Source: CAYMTR01 sp964393405 (GTDB taxonomy: Bacteria > Bacteroidota > Bacteroidia > Bacteroidales > Prolixibacteraceae). From it: a DNA stretch of 64,000 nucleotides. The notes below the pieces were generated by a model. The model made no database searches and was not told the origin of the DNA. It saw only the letters and a list, made by a program, of their open reading frames with translations. Location of the stretch: assembly GCA_964393405.1 (NCBI GenBank), contig CAYMTR010000001.1, positions 210,954-274,953 on the forward strand, written 5' to 3'. A program made the translations under genes and the position numbers. The stretch's first letter is position 1. Each line of letters opens with the position of its first letter. Of this stretch, positions 50,766 to 60,050 are shown piece by piece.

Positions 50766-51563
50766 CGTTTCCCAATAAAAACAATCAGTAAAATTTGGTT
50801 TCAGGTTTTCAGGAATATCTTTGAAAATACCAAACACTGTTGAACCACTGCCCGACATTGATGCATATACTGCCCCTGATTCATAGAGTTTATCTTTTAC
50901 ATTTTTTATCGAAGGAAATTTTAAAAAAACACTTTCTTCAAATCTATTCTCAACCTTTCCTTTCCACTCCTCAAAAGGAAGCAATAATGCTTCTTTTAAA
51001 TTCACGATAGGAACAATAGGCTTTACTCCAGAATAAGCCTGTGCTGTTGAGACCTCACAATCAGGTTTTATAAGAACAACTTTTAAACCATCCAATTGGA
51101 TATCCATCTCGGTAAGAACCTCTCCTCTACCTTCTGCATAACATGGCTTGTTGATTACGAAAAACGGGCAATCGCTACCAAGCTTCAACGAATAGTTGAT
51201 AAGGCTATCTTTGTCCAATCCAATATTGAACAAAGAATTTAATCCAATCAGGGTAAATGCAGCATCTGATGAACCTCCGCCTAATCCGGCTCCCATTGGT
51301 ATGTTTTTATGAAGATGAATTTTCACCGGAGGAAGATTAAAATCTTCCTTTAAGATTTTGTATGCCTTTACAACAATATTGTCATCATTAGTTGTAACAG
51401 GTAAGCCTGATGTCGAAAATTCAAACTTATCTGATTTTATTATCTCCAAACCATCGTAAAGACAAATAGGAAAAAACAATGTTTCCAGATCATGATAACT
51501 ATCAGATCTCTTTCTAATTACATTCAGACCAATATTAATCTTACAATTTGGAAAAAAAACCAT
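50760..51563 (-). CDS. ispE: 4-diphosphocytidyl-2-C-methyl-D-erythritol kinase
   Basis: The 267-residue GHMP kinase phosphorylates CDP-methylerythritol in the MEP isoprenoid pathway. It has PNCKINIGLNVIRKRSDSYHDL at the start, the ATP-binding PMGAGLGGGSSDAAFTLIGL and SMSGSGSTVFGIF near the end. The size is on the short side but normal for Bacteroidota. Its stop falls inside the terminator shared with the carrier gene. Upstream in its direction are a minus-strand terminator and a small gene. Confidence 0.95.
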   Translation of the reverse strand: MVFFPNCKINIGLNVIRKRSDSYHDLETLFFPICLYDGLEIIKSDKFEFSTSGLPVTTNDDNIVVKAYKILKEDFNLPPVKIHLHKNIPMGAGLGGGSSDAAFTLIGLNSLFNIGLDKDSLINYSLKLGSDCPFFVINKPCYAEGRGEVLTEMDIQLDGLKVVLIKPDCEVSTAQAYSGVKPIVPIVNLKEALLLPFEEWKGKVENRFEESVFLKFPSIKNVKDKLYESGAVYASMSGSGSTVFGIFKDIPENLKPNFTDCFYWETK

Positions 51564-51611
51564 AACCGATTGTTTGAAAATTAACGGAAAGAAACGGATT
51601 TTTCAGAAAAT

Positions 51612-51633
51612 AAAAAAGCCTCTCCATGAGGCT
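51612..51633 (-). terminator. Minus-strand terminator after the 28-residue ORF
   Basis: Read on the minus strand, AGCCTC (paired to 51617-51622 and 51628-51633) forms a 6-bp stem with a 5-base loop followed by six T. It lies 53 bases after the stop of the small ORF and 49 bases before the ispE start, isolating them. Confidence 0.8.
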
Positions 51634-51685
51634 ATATACTTGATTTATTCCTTACAAAACAGAATTTAATATTTTGTATTCTTAA

Positions 51686-51772
51686 TTAATGTGCTTTTTT
51701 TCCTGATTCTGATAGAAAAGCAAGACCAACAGCGACAAAAAAGATAACGAAAGCGATTACGATGTAAATCAT
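51686..51772 (-). CDS. 28-residue hydrophobic membrane peptide
   Basis: On the minus strand ATG at 51772 to TAA at 51686 encodes a 28-residue peptide: residues 2-20 are hydrophobic (IYIVIAFVIFFVAVGLAFL) and the tail SESGKKAH is polar. It would span the membrane once. It is too short for usual gene calling, but has a plausible start, an isolated position and its own terminator. No homologue is known to me. The 400-base gap in which it lies otherwise holds only the 42-base periodic repeats. Confidence 0.6.
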   Translation of the reverse strand: MIYIVIAFVIFFVAVGLAFLSESGKKAH

Positions 51773-51851
51773 GGTGTTTAGGTTTTTTAATTTCTACTCA
51801 AATTTACAACCTTTAAGTAAAGAAGTCCAGTATTTTAGCTTATTTTTGACG

Positions 51852-51948
51852 AATGAGCACTTTCCTTTGACGAACGTAAGATATTTATGGCCAAATGAGC
51901 ACTTCCTTTTGATGAAAGGAATTCTTCATTGATGAAATTTACACTTCC
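51852..51948. repeat. Three degenerate repeats with exact 42-bp period
   Basis: CACTT(T)CC starts at 51858, 51900 and 51942, each 42 bp apart. The first two share ATGAGCACTTyCC followed by a TTTGAyGAA-like block; the third keeps only the core. They lie between the small peptide gene (divergent) and hom. Confidence 0.6.
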
Positions 51949-52015
51949 TGTTTTATTCTTTTATTATAACTTAACAAGCAAAAATACTATCTTTCGACAA
52001 TTTTAAGTCAAACAA

Positions 52016-53335
52016 ATGGATACACTAAATATTGCCATCCTTGGATGTGGAACTGTAGGTGGCGGAGTCGCTACAATCATTTCAGAAATCAATTCTGATT
52101 TAAACATAAAGGCTAAAAAGAATATAGTTCTCAAGAAAATTGTGGAGATTAAACCTAAAGCCGCAGCTTCTCGATTCAATGTCCCTATAGAGCTTTTTTG
52201 TGGCGGAGGTAAAGATCTATCGTCGGAGGAAGCAAACAGTTTTGTTCAGGAAATTATCAATGATGATAATATTGATCTCGTCGTAGAAACAATTGGAGGA
52301 ACAAGTAATTTTGTGTTTGAAACCTGCCTTAAAATTGTAAAATCGGGGAAACATCTTGTTACTGCTAATAAAGCCCTCCTTGCTGAAAGAGGAAAAGAAA
52401 TATTCGAAGCTGCTGAGCAGTCTAATGTTAAGATTGGATTTGAAGCTGCTGTTTGCGGTGCAATACCTATTGTAAAGACCATTAAGGAAAACTTCACCGG
52501 TGACAAAATAATGTCAATGTCGGGTATAATGAACGGAACCAGCAACTACATCCTGACTCAAATGCAGAACGAGAACCTAGGGTTTGAATCGGCCCTTAAG
52601 CTTGCTCAGGAAAATGGTTATGCCGAAGCTGACCCTACCCTCGATATCAGCGGTGGCGATGCCGGACATAAGCTCATTCTACTTATCAAACTGGCATACG
52701 GAATCGATGTATCAATGAGTGAACTTTCTATAACCGGTATTCAGAATATTGCAAAAGAAGACATTGATTTTGCTAGGGAAATTGGAGCTACTATTAAACT
52801 TATATGTTTTGCCAACAAAGAAAACGGTGACATATACGCTGCAGTAAGACCAATGATGGTTAAAAATTCTAACTTCCTTTCTGATGTCAGCGGAGCAACA
52901 AATGCTATTAAAGTAAATAATAAATATTCAGGACAACATATTTTAGTAGGTAAGGGAGCAGGCTCAACAGAAACAGCCATGTCTATTGTTTCTGATATTA
53001 TCTTCATCGCTCGCTATGGAAAAAACATTAGTAATACAGCACCTAAACATGAAAGGATATTTGCTGATGCCAGTAAATTTGAATTTCCCTACATTATAAC
53101 ATTCCACACCGGGAATGTACCCGGTACAACAGGTTTTATTACAACTGCTATTGGTAACCAGCTTATAAACATTGAGACTGTCAGCCACAATAGGCATGAA
53201 GGTGAAAAAGCTACTTTCTCGATAGTAACATCACCTTGTAGCTTAATTCAGATAGAAAAAGCTATTGAAGAAATCAAAAAGGAAAAACCCGGAATGCTGG
53301 AAAGCGATCCTAAAATAATGCCTATTTTATATTGA
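52016..53335 (+). CDS. hom: Homoserine dehydrogenase
   Basis: The 439-residue enzyme reduces aspartate semialdehyde to homoserine for threonine and methionine synthesis. It has the NAD(P) motif GCGTVGGGVAT at residues 10-20, VTANKALLAERG, AAVCGAIPIVKTIKENFTGD and GIMNGTSNYILTQM, DPTLDISGGDAGHKL with the catalytic region, and a C-terminal ACT domain (FHTGNVPGTTGFITTAIGNQ) for feedback control. It is a monofunctional form without aspartokinase. The gcvP gene converges on it with a 21-base gap. Confidence 0.96.
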   Translation: MDTLNIAILGCGTVGGGVATIISEINSDLNIKAKKNIVLKKIVEIKPKAAASRFNVPIELFCGGGKDLSSEEANSFVQEIINDDNIDLVVETIGGTSNFVFETCLKIVKSGKHLVTANKALLAERGKEIFEAAEQSNVKIGFEAAVCGAIPIVKTIKENFTGDKIMSMSGIMNGTSNYILTQMQNENLGFESALKLAQENGYAEADPTLDISGGDAGHKLILLIKLAYGIDVSMSELSITGIQNIAKEDIDFAREIGATIKLICFANKENGDIYAAVRPMMVKNSNFLSDVSGATNAIKVNNKYSGQHILVGKGAGSTETAMSIVSDIIFIARYGKNISNTAPKHERIFADASKFEFPYIITFHTGNVPGTTGFITTAIGNQLINIETVSHNRHEGEKATFSIVTSPCSLIQIEKAIEEIKKEKPGMLESDPKIMPILY

Positions 53336-53356
53336 TAAAACTGCAGTTTCCTTTTA

Positions 53357-56224
53357 TTACTTATAATCTTCTATAGGTCTGCATGTACATACAAGGTTTC
53401 TGTCCCCGAAAGCATCATCTATTCTTGTTACCGAAGGCCAGAATTTGTTTTCCCTAATCCATTCAAGCGGGAATGCAGCTTCAACTCTTGAATATTGATG
53501 ATTCCAGTCGTCACTGACAACCATATCCTGGGTGTGGGGGGCATTCTTCAAAACATTATCTACAGAATCAACCTTACCTGATTCAACTTCTTTTATTTCC
53601 TCAAAGATTGAATTCATTGTTTCAATAAAACGATCGATTTCATTTTTAGACTCACTCTCTGTAGGCTCTATCATCAGAGTCCCATGAACAGGAAACGACA
53701 AAGTAGGAGCGTGAAAACCGTAATCCATAAGCCTTTTAGCAATATCTGTTTCTGAAATTCCTGAAGATTGTTTCAAATGTCTGCATTCAAGTATCATCTC
53801 ATGAGCCACCCTACCCTTTTCTCCGGTATAAACTATTCCATAATTATCTTTCAAAAAGTGGGCAATATAATTTGCATTTAAAATCGCCACTTCAGAAGCT
53901 TTGCGCAAACCATCGGCTCCAAGCATCTTAATATAGCCGTATGAAATAGGCAGTATTGAAGCACTACCCCAGGGAGCTGCCGATACTGAATTGGCACCTG
54001 TATGACCATTGTTCATAACAGAATGTGAAGGGAGGAATTCTATAAGGTGTTTTGCCACAGCTATCGGCCCAACCCCGGGACCTCCTCCTCCATGAGGAAT
54101 GGCAAAAGTCTTGTGAAGATTAAGATGGCAAACATCAGCTCCAATCTTTCCGGGACTGGTTATTCCAACTTGAGCATTCATGTTTGCACCATCCATATAT
54201 ACTTGTCCGCCATATGAATGAATAATATCACATATTTCAGTTACCGAAGCTTCAAAAACACCGTGTGTAGAAGGATATGTTATCATTAAAGCAGCAAGAT
54301 CAGTTTTATGTTCTTCTGCCTTTTGCCTTAATGCTTCAACATCTATGTTGCCCATTTCATCGCAAGGTGTAACTACTACTTCCATACCTGCCATTACAGC
54401 GCTGGCAGGATTTGTCCCATGTGCTGAAGATGGTATAAGGCAAACATTCCTATGCCCTTCGTTCCTGTTCTTAAGATATTCCCTGATAACCATCAAACCT
54501 GCATACTCACCTGCCGCACCTGAATTAGGCATAAGGCTTACATCAGCAAATCCGGTAATTTCAGCAAGGTCCTTTTTTAATTCTTCCATCATTATCTGGA
54601 ATCCCATTGCCTGGTTCTTTGGAACAAACGGATGGATGCCATTAAACTCAAGCCAACTTAACGGAAGCATTTCTGTTGCTGCATTAAGCTTCATGGTACA
54701 CGACCCTAATGAAATCATGGAATGTGTAAGTGATATATCCCTATGCTCAAGTTTTTTGATATATCTAAGCATTTCGGTTTCTGAGCGGTAATTATTGAAA
54801 ACATCTAGTTGAAGATATTCACTTTTTCTCGTAAAGTATTTATCAATAAATCTTTCAGAAGGATAATCATCAATAACTGGGACAGGTTTATTAGCAGCTT
54901 TAGCAAATACTTCAATAATCCAGTTAATATCCTCTACATTCGTTGTCTCATCAATGCTCAACCCTACTTCTCCGTTATCGAGATATCTGAAGTTCATTTT
55001 TAATTCCACAGAAAGCCAACTAATATCTTCAACCTTTACATGTCTCGGAAGACTTAATCTGATGGTATCAAAGAAGTTTTTGTTAACCTGAAGATAGCCT
55101 AATTTCTGAATCTCTTCCGACAACAAGCAAGCAATAGAGTGTATTCTTGCTGCAATTGAATAAATACCCCTAGGTCCGTGGTACACAGCATAAAATCCGG
55201 CCATTATAGCCAGCAATGCCTGTGAAGTACAAATATTTGAAGTTGCTTTTTCTCTCTTTATGTGTTGCTCTCTGGTCTGCAATGCCATTCTTAATGCTCT
55301 CTTGCCATTAGCATCGCGGGAAACTCCAATTATGCGCCCCGGCATACTTCGTTTAAATTCATCCTTTGTAGCAAAGAAAGCTGCATGTGGTCCTCCATAA
55401 CCCATTGGAATCCCAAACCTCTGTGAACTTCCAAAGCATATATCAGCATCCCATTCACCCGGTGGGGTAAGAAGGGCCAGACTCAACAGATCGGCAGCTA
55501 CAGCTACTTTACATTCATTTTTGTGAGCTGTTTCTGTAAGGGAAGTGTAATTTTCTATATTGCCTTCTGAGTTTGGATACTGAACAAGAACACCAAATAC
55601 TTTCCCGTTGAAATCAAAATCTCTGTAGCTCTCCACTTTTATTTCAATTCCAAGAGGTTCAGCCCTGGTAACAAGTACAGCAAGCGTTTGCGGCCATATC
55701 TTATCATCGACAAGCAGAATGTTGGATTCTTTTTTCTTCTGATCTTTTGTTCTTGCTGAATACATCATTAGCATTGCTTCAGCAGCTGCCGTTGCTTCAT
55801 CAAGAAGTGAAGCATTAGCTATTTCAAATCCGGTAAGGTCACAAATCATAGTCTGGAAGTTTAGAAGTGCTTCCAACCGTCCCTGTGATATTTCTGCCTG
55901 ATAAGGTGTATATGAAGTATACCACACAGGATTCTCAAAAACATTTCTCAAAATCACTGCCGGAGTAATTGTGTCATAATATCCCATCCCAATATATGTG
56001 TTAAACACTTTATTCAATTGGGCAAGATCATGTATCTTACGATAATACTGACGTTCCGTTAGTCCGGGACCAAGATTCAGCGGCTTATGGAGCCTTATGT
56101 TTTCAGGAACAGTCTGTTCTATTAATTCGTCCATTGAATTTACTCCAATGATCTTCAACATCTCGTCTATTTCATGTGAACGGGGACCTATGTGTCGCCA
56201 TCCGAATTTATCGTTTTTTATCAC
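53357..56224 (-). CDS. gcvP: Glycine dehydrogenase (decarboxylating), P protein
   Basis: The 955-residue single-chain P protein decarboxylates glycine in the glycine cleavage system, passing the aminomethyl group to the H protein. It opens with FGWRHIGPRSHEIDEMLKII and the PLP lysine lies in HLNLHKTFAIPHGGGGPG; GSCTMKLNAATEMLPLSW and MDGANMNAQVGITSPG are further family marks. The fused form has both halves. The gcvT and gcvH genes are not in this window. No glycine riboswitch-like structure is visible upstream. Confidence 0.97.
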   Translation of the reverse strand: MIKNDKFGWRHIGPRSHEIDEMLKIIGVNSMDELIEQTVPENIRLHKPLNLGPGLTERQYYRKIHDLAQLNKVFNTYIGMGYYDTITPAVILRNVFENPVWYTSYTPYQAEISQGRLEALLNFQTMICDLTGFEIANASLLDEATAAAEAMLMMYSARTKDQKKKESNILLVDDKIWPQTLAVLVTRAEPLGIEIKVESYRDFDFNGKVFGVLVQYPNSEGNIENYTSLTETAHKNECKVAVAADLLSLALLTPPGEWDADICFGSSQRFGIPMGYGGPHAAFFATKDEFKRSMPGRIIGVSRDANGKRALRMALQTREQHIKREKATSNICTSQALLAIMAGFYAVYHGPRGIYSIAARIHSIACLLSEEIQKLGYLQVNKNFFDTIRLSLPRHVKVEDISWLSVELKMNFRYLDNGEVGLSIDETTNVEDINWIIEVFAKAANKPVPVIDDYPSERFIDKYFTRKSEYLQLDVFNNYRSETEMLRYIKKLEHRDISLTHSMISLGSCTMKLNAATEMLPLSWLEFNGIHPFVPKNQAMGFQIMMEELKKDLAEITGFADVSLMPNSGAAGEYAGLMVIREYLKNRNEGHRNVCLIPSSAHGTNPASAVMAGMEVVVTPCDEMGNIDVEALRQKAEEHKTDLAALMITYPSTHGVFEASVTEICDIIHSYGGQVYMDGANMNAQVGITSPGKIGADVCHLNLHKTFAIPHGGGGPGVGPIAVAKHLIEFLPSHSVMNNGHTGANSVSAAPWGSASILPISYGYIKMLGADGLRKASEVAILNANYIAHFLKDNYGIVYTGEKGRVAHEMILECRHLKQSSGISETDIAKRLMDYGFHAPTLSFPVHGTLMIEPTESESKNEIDRFIETMNSIFEEIKEVESGKVDSVDNVLKNAPHTQDMVVSDDWNHQYSRVEAAFPLEWIRENKFWPSVTRIDDAFGDRNLVCTCRPIEDYK

Positions 56225-56286
56225 GGCAAATGATTTTTTGAATTTCTAATACAAAGATATGGTAAAAGGATTTTAAAAAAATGACT

Positions 56287-56922
56287 TTATCGCAGAAACG
56301 GATTTAAAGCTTTTTCATCTCCAATTGTTGTTGAGGACTCATGTCCCGGAAACACATCGACATCATCAGGAAGGATTAAAATTTTATTTTTTAATCCAGA
56401 TATAAGTTCCTGATAATTACCCCCCGGAAGGTCTGTCCTTCCAATACTCCTATAAAAAAGAGAATCACCAGTCAATAGAATCTTTGATTCTTCATTATAA
56501 AAACATATTCCCCCCGGTGAATGTCCCGGAACAGAAATAACCTTTAATTTGCTTTCCCCAAAACATATTTCATCACCATCTTTTAAATAAGCTTCTGCTG
56601 GACTTATTTCAGAAACTTTAAAACCAAACATCGAAGCCTGAAGAACTGAAGTCTCTACCAGAAAAGCATCATTTTCACTTATCTCCCAATCAATACCGTA
56701 CTGAGTTCTACACCTTTCAACACCAAGTAAATGATCGAAGTGGCAATGGGTGTTAAGCAACTTAACAGGCTTGAGATTGTTTTCTTTAATAAACGAATCA
56801 AGTTTTTCAAATTCCCTATCGTTATAACAACCTGCATCCACAATTACACATTCACATGAATTATCCCATAGAAGATATGTGTTTTCCCGAATAGGGTTAA
56901 AAACAAACACTTTTAATTCCAT
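56287..56922 (-). CDS. MBL-fold hydrolase, glyoxalase II-like
   Basis: The 211-residue protein is a metallo-beta-lactamase fold enzyme with HCHFDH at residues 59-64 (metal site), IVDAGCYNDREF, VPGHSPGGICFY, GDSLFYRSIGRTDLPGG and FPGHESSTTIGDEK. It matches the glyoxalase II/YcbL branch, which hydrolyses thioesters such as S-lactoyl thiols, but the substrate is not established. It precedes gcvP by 62 bases and follows pcm on the same strand. Confidence 0.92.
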   Translation of the reverse strand: MELKVFVFNPIRENTYLLWDNSCECVIVDAGCYNDREFEKLDSFIKENNLKPVKLLNTHCHFDHLLGVERCRTQYGIDWEISENDAFLVETSVLQASMFGFKVSEISPAEAYLKDGDEICFGESKLKVISVPGHSPGGICFYNEESKILLTGDSLFYRSIGRTDLPGGNYQELISGLKNKILILPDDVDVFPGHESSTTIGDEKALNPFLR

Positions 56923-56942
56923 CTTTTTCTTATTAATTTATA

Positions 56943-57593
56943 TCAACTTTCTGATGTACCTTTTAACATAGGAACAAAAGAAAAGTTTCCGAAATGCTGT
57001 TCTTCAAATTCATTTTCACCAGTTCGGGTAATAACAGTCATCACCTGGTGGTTTTCACTATTGACCGGAATTACAAGCCTTCCCCCAACTTTCATCTGCT
57101 TCTTCAGATCTTCAGGAATATATGGAGCTGCTGCAGTAACAATTATCCCGTCGAAAGGACCGTAAGATGGAAGTCCTTTATATCCGTCACCATAAAAGAA
57201 TCGTGGATTATAACCTATCGAAGGTAAAAACTGCTGTACTTTCACGTAAAGTTCTCTTTGCCGTTCTATTGTAAAAACCTGAGCTCCCATCTCGAGAAGT
57301 ACAGCTGCCTGATATCCTGAGCCAGTACCAATCTCTAGGATTTTTGATTTTGACGATACTTTTAACAACTGCGACTGGTATGCAACTGTAAATGGTTGTG
57401 ATATTGTTTGTCCTGCACCAATTGGGAACGCCTGATCACGGTAAGCAAAATTTAAAAATCCACTTTCCATAAACAAGTGTCTTGGAACTTTTCCAATAGC
57501 CTCAAGGACTGAACGATCGGTAATCCCTTTCCTTTCAATCTCATCAACAAGCTTTTTGCGCATCCCAAGATGCAAAATTGAATCTTTAATCAT
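56943..57593 (-). CDS. pcm: Protein-L-isoaspartate O-methyltransferase
   Basis: The 216-residue SAM-dependent enzyme methylates L-isoaspartyl residues in damaged proteins, starting their repair. It has KVPRHLFMESGFLNFAYRDQAFPIGAGQTISQPF, the pattern of this family, then ILEIGTGSGYQAAVLLEMGA for SAM binding and FDGIIVTAAAPYIPEDL. Length is normal. It lies 20 bases upstream of the MBL gene on the same strand and may share its transcript. Confidence 0.95.
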   Translation of the reverse strand: MIKDSILHLGMRKKLVDEIERKGITDRSVLEAIGKVPRHLFMESGFLNFAYRDQAFPIGAGQTISQPFTVAYQSQLLKVSSKSKILEIGTGSGYQAAVLLEMGAQVFTIERQRELYVKVQQFLPSIGYNPRFFYGDGYKGLPSYGPFDGIIVTAAAPYIPEDLKKQMKVGGRLVIPVNSENHQVMTVITRTGENEFEEQHFGNFSFVPMLKGTSES

Positions 57594-57677
57594 AATTCAA
57601 ATTCCAAAAATCAAAAATAAGTGATACATTTAAATATTCATGAGAAGATGAGATTGTAATTTAACAAATTTGTATTC

Positions 57678-58529
57678 ATGATTCATTGTTTACTTATAGG
57701 ATCTTTAAAGGATGTTGATTTTTACTCCTCAATTGTTTCTAAAGTGAAATTTTTTCAGGGTTCAGAAAGAATTTTTCTTGATGAAGATTTTAAAACTGAG
57801 CCTGAAAACATTACTGAAAAACAATACGATGCCTATATTTTTGTAAGCCCTATAAAAAATGCACATCCTATATTTTTAGAACTCATAAAATTAAAATCAA
57901 ATATATACTTTGTCGATCAGTCATTTTTATCTCTACAGGAATTAAATCACCTTGAACAGTTCACCGATGAATCAGGAAACATTATACAAGCAGGAATCCC
58001 TGAAATACAACATCCTTTAATGGAAGAATTTCTTTCATCCAAAGGAAGCCACCTTCTATTCAGGTACAACAAATCTATCGGTAGCAAAAAACAAATCAGG
58101 TCATCTATTCTTACCGCTCTTAGTTTTCTTACACTTATGTCGCCTATGCCAGTGAAAAAGATTGATATTAACACAATAGAAACTACTAATTCGGGCCGAC
58201 CCTTTTTAAAGATTAGACTTAAGATGTATGATAGTTCTATATGCCTGATAATGCTTAAGATAGACAATCAGGATGAGCACAGCATACTAATAGAATCCAA
58301 CATTGGAATATTTACCTTCAACCTGACTGATAACTACCTCGAAAATGTTCATGGTGCAAGATTCAAATCTGAAGAAATCACTGATAGTCAACTAATAGAA
58401 AAGTCTCTCGAATCGTTTGCCATGAATATAATACTTAATAAAAAGCCATCTTTTTCTTTCCATCATTATATACAGTCTGTTACTGTATTATCAAAGATTG
58501 AAAATATTTTAAACGAACATACTTCGTAA
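57678..58529 (+). CDS. Degenerate Gfo/Idh/MocA-like protein
   Basis: This 283-residue protein has no recognisable full dehydrogenase domain, yet parts fit the Gfo/Idh/MocA layout: a Rossmann-like opening without the GxGxxG (MIHCLLIGSLKDVDFYSSIV), a middle stretch (NIIQAGIPEIQHPLMEEFLSSK) where active enzymes have the sugar-binding region, VKKIDINTIETTNSGRP as in the beta-sheet domain and the C-terminal LESFAMNIILNKKPSFSFHHYIQ like the last helix block. The catalytic Lys/His region is unclear. It lies before a sugar phosphotransferase gene. I infer a decayed sugar-nucleotide oxidoreductase; another fold is possible. Confidence 0.55.
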   Translation: MIHCLLIGSLKDVDFYSSIVSKVKFFQGSERIFLDEDFKTEPENITEKQYDAYIFVSPIKNAHPIFLELIKLKSNIYFVDQSFLSLQELNHLEQFTDESGNIIQAGIPEIQHPLMEEFLSSKGSHLLFRYNKSIGSKKQIRSSILTALSFLTLMSPMPVKKIDINTIETTNSGRPFLKIRLKMYDSSICLIMLKIDNQDEHSILIESNIGIFTFNLTDNYLENVHGARFKSEEITDSQLIEKSLESFAMNIILNKKPSFSFHHYIQSVTVLSKIENILNEHTS

Positions 58530-58631
58530 TCTTCACAAAAAAATTAGTTTTGCGCACAATATTTTAAAATAACCTCCGTTTAACGTTAACCAATAGAGAA
58601 GTTTTTTAAGGGACCAACGTAATTTCTTGTA

Positions 58632-60047
58632 ATGAACAAGCGCAAAAAAGTTATTGTATATATGATAACCGATGTATTGGCTGCTGCCAGTGCATGGGCT
58701 CTTTTTTATTGCTATAGGAAATTATACATTGAGAAAGGGGTATTTGATTATTTCGAAAAAATAAGGTTTGACTCAAACTTTTGGATTGCCCTCCTTGCTA
58801 TTCCAACTTTCTGGTTAGCCTTTTATTTTATTACAGGTTTCTACAAAGACATATACAGAAGGTCTCGTCTTATTGATCTTTGGCAGACTGCTTTGACTAG
58901 TCTAATTGGTGTAACCATAATATTCTTCACACTTATGCTTGATGATGCGATTTTAAGCTATAAAACTTATTATCGTTCTTTCTTTACTCTACTTTCATTA
59001 CACTTTCTTCTTACCCTGATTCCACGTATGATCCTTACAACAAGGACTATTCATCGTGTTCATAAAAGGGAGATTGGTTTTAATACTGTTATTATAGGCT
59101 GCAACGAGCAAGCTGTTAGATTGTACAAGGAAATGATCGAGAGCAAAGATCCAACTGGAAATATATTTGTCGGTTTTGTTAATGTTGATGAAAAAAATAA
59201 AACTCTTCTGGAAGAATATATTCCGAACCTCGGTTCAATAACCGACTTACCAAAAATCATTGATGAAAACAATGTTGAAGAGATAATAATTGCTATTGAA
59301 ACTTCTGAACACAATAAGATTCAGGAGATCCTTGGAACCCTCGATTACAGAAGTGTCACAGTAAAGGCAATACCCGATATGTTTGATATTCTTGCAGGTA
59401 CTGTAAAAATGAGTACAATATACTCTAGTCCGTTGGTGAAGATTTCAAACGGAATAATGCCTGCTTGGCAGGAAAACATGAAACGTCTCATTGATGTTGT
59501 CCTTTCAACTTTAGCCCTTGCTGTTTTCATACCCTTCTTTCCGTTTGTATATTTTGGAATTCGTTCTTCATCAAAGGGTCCAATTATATATTCGCAGAAA
59601 CGTGTAGGTCGTTACGGAAAAGAATTTACAATTTACAAATTCAGAAGCATGGTGAACAATGCTGAAAATGGAAGTCCTGCACTATCTTCCATCGATGATC
59701 CGAGGATTACCAAATTCGGCCAGTTTATGCGTAAAACTCATATCGATGAAATACCTCAGTTCTATAATGTAATCAAAGGGGACATGTCGCTTGTTGGACC
59801 ACGTCCAGAGAGACTTTATTACATAAATGAAATTAGGAAAATCGCTCCTCACTATATTCAATTACAAAGAATCAGACCGGGAATTACTTCATGGGGACAA
59901 GTAAAATACGGCTATGCTTCAGATATTGATCAAATGGTCGAAAGAATACCCTACGATATCATCTACCTAAAAAACATCTCTTTGTATCTTGATTTTAAAA
60001 TCCTGATATACACTATCATCAACTGTTTTCAGGGAAAAGGAAAATAA
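58632..60047 (+). CDS. Polyprenyl glycosylphosphotransferase (WcaJ/PssY type)
   Basis: The 471-residue membrane protein has several N-terminal hydrophobic helices, a CoA-binding-like middle domain (TVIIGCNEQAVRLYKEMIES) and a C-terminal sugar transferase domain with GPIIYSQKRVGRYGKEFTIYKFRSM, TKFGQFMRKTHIDEIPQFYNVIKGDMSLVGPRPE and GITSWGQVKYGYA. Enzymes of this kind transfer hexose-1-phosphate to undecaprenyl phosphate, starting exopolysaccharide or O-antigen repeat units. The sugar is not known. It stands upstream of the convergent DUF4294 gene. Confidence 0.93.
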   Translation: MNKRKKVIVYMITDVLAAASAWALFYCYRKLYIEKGVFDYFEKIRFDSNFWIALLAIPTFWLAFYFITGFYKDIYRRSRLIDLWQTALTSLIGVTIIFFTLMLDDAILSYKTYYRSFFTLLSLHFLLTLIPRMILTTRTIHRVHKREIGFNTVIIGCNEQAVRLYKEMIESKDPTGNIFVGFVNVDEKNKTLLEEYIPNLGSITDLPKIIDENNVEEIIIAIETSEHNKIQEILGTLDYRSVTVKAIPDMFDILAGTVKMSTIYSSPLVKISNGIMPAWQENMKRLIDVVLSTLALAVFIPFFPFVYFGIRSSSKGPIIYSQKRVGRYGKEFTIYKFRSMVNNAENGSPALSSIDDPRITKFGQFMRKTHIDEIPQFYNVIKGDMSLVGPRPERLYYINEIRKIAPHYIQLQRIRPGITSWGQVKYGYASDIDQMVERIPYDIIYLKNISLYLDFKILIYTIINCFQGKGK

Positions 60048-60050
60048 TTT

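Noticed and set aside
53357..56224. Possible glycine riboswitch before gcvP
   Set aside because: The leader between gcvP and its upstream region shows no tandem aptamer-like structure; the 60-odd bases before the start are AT-rich and too short.
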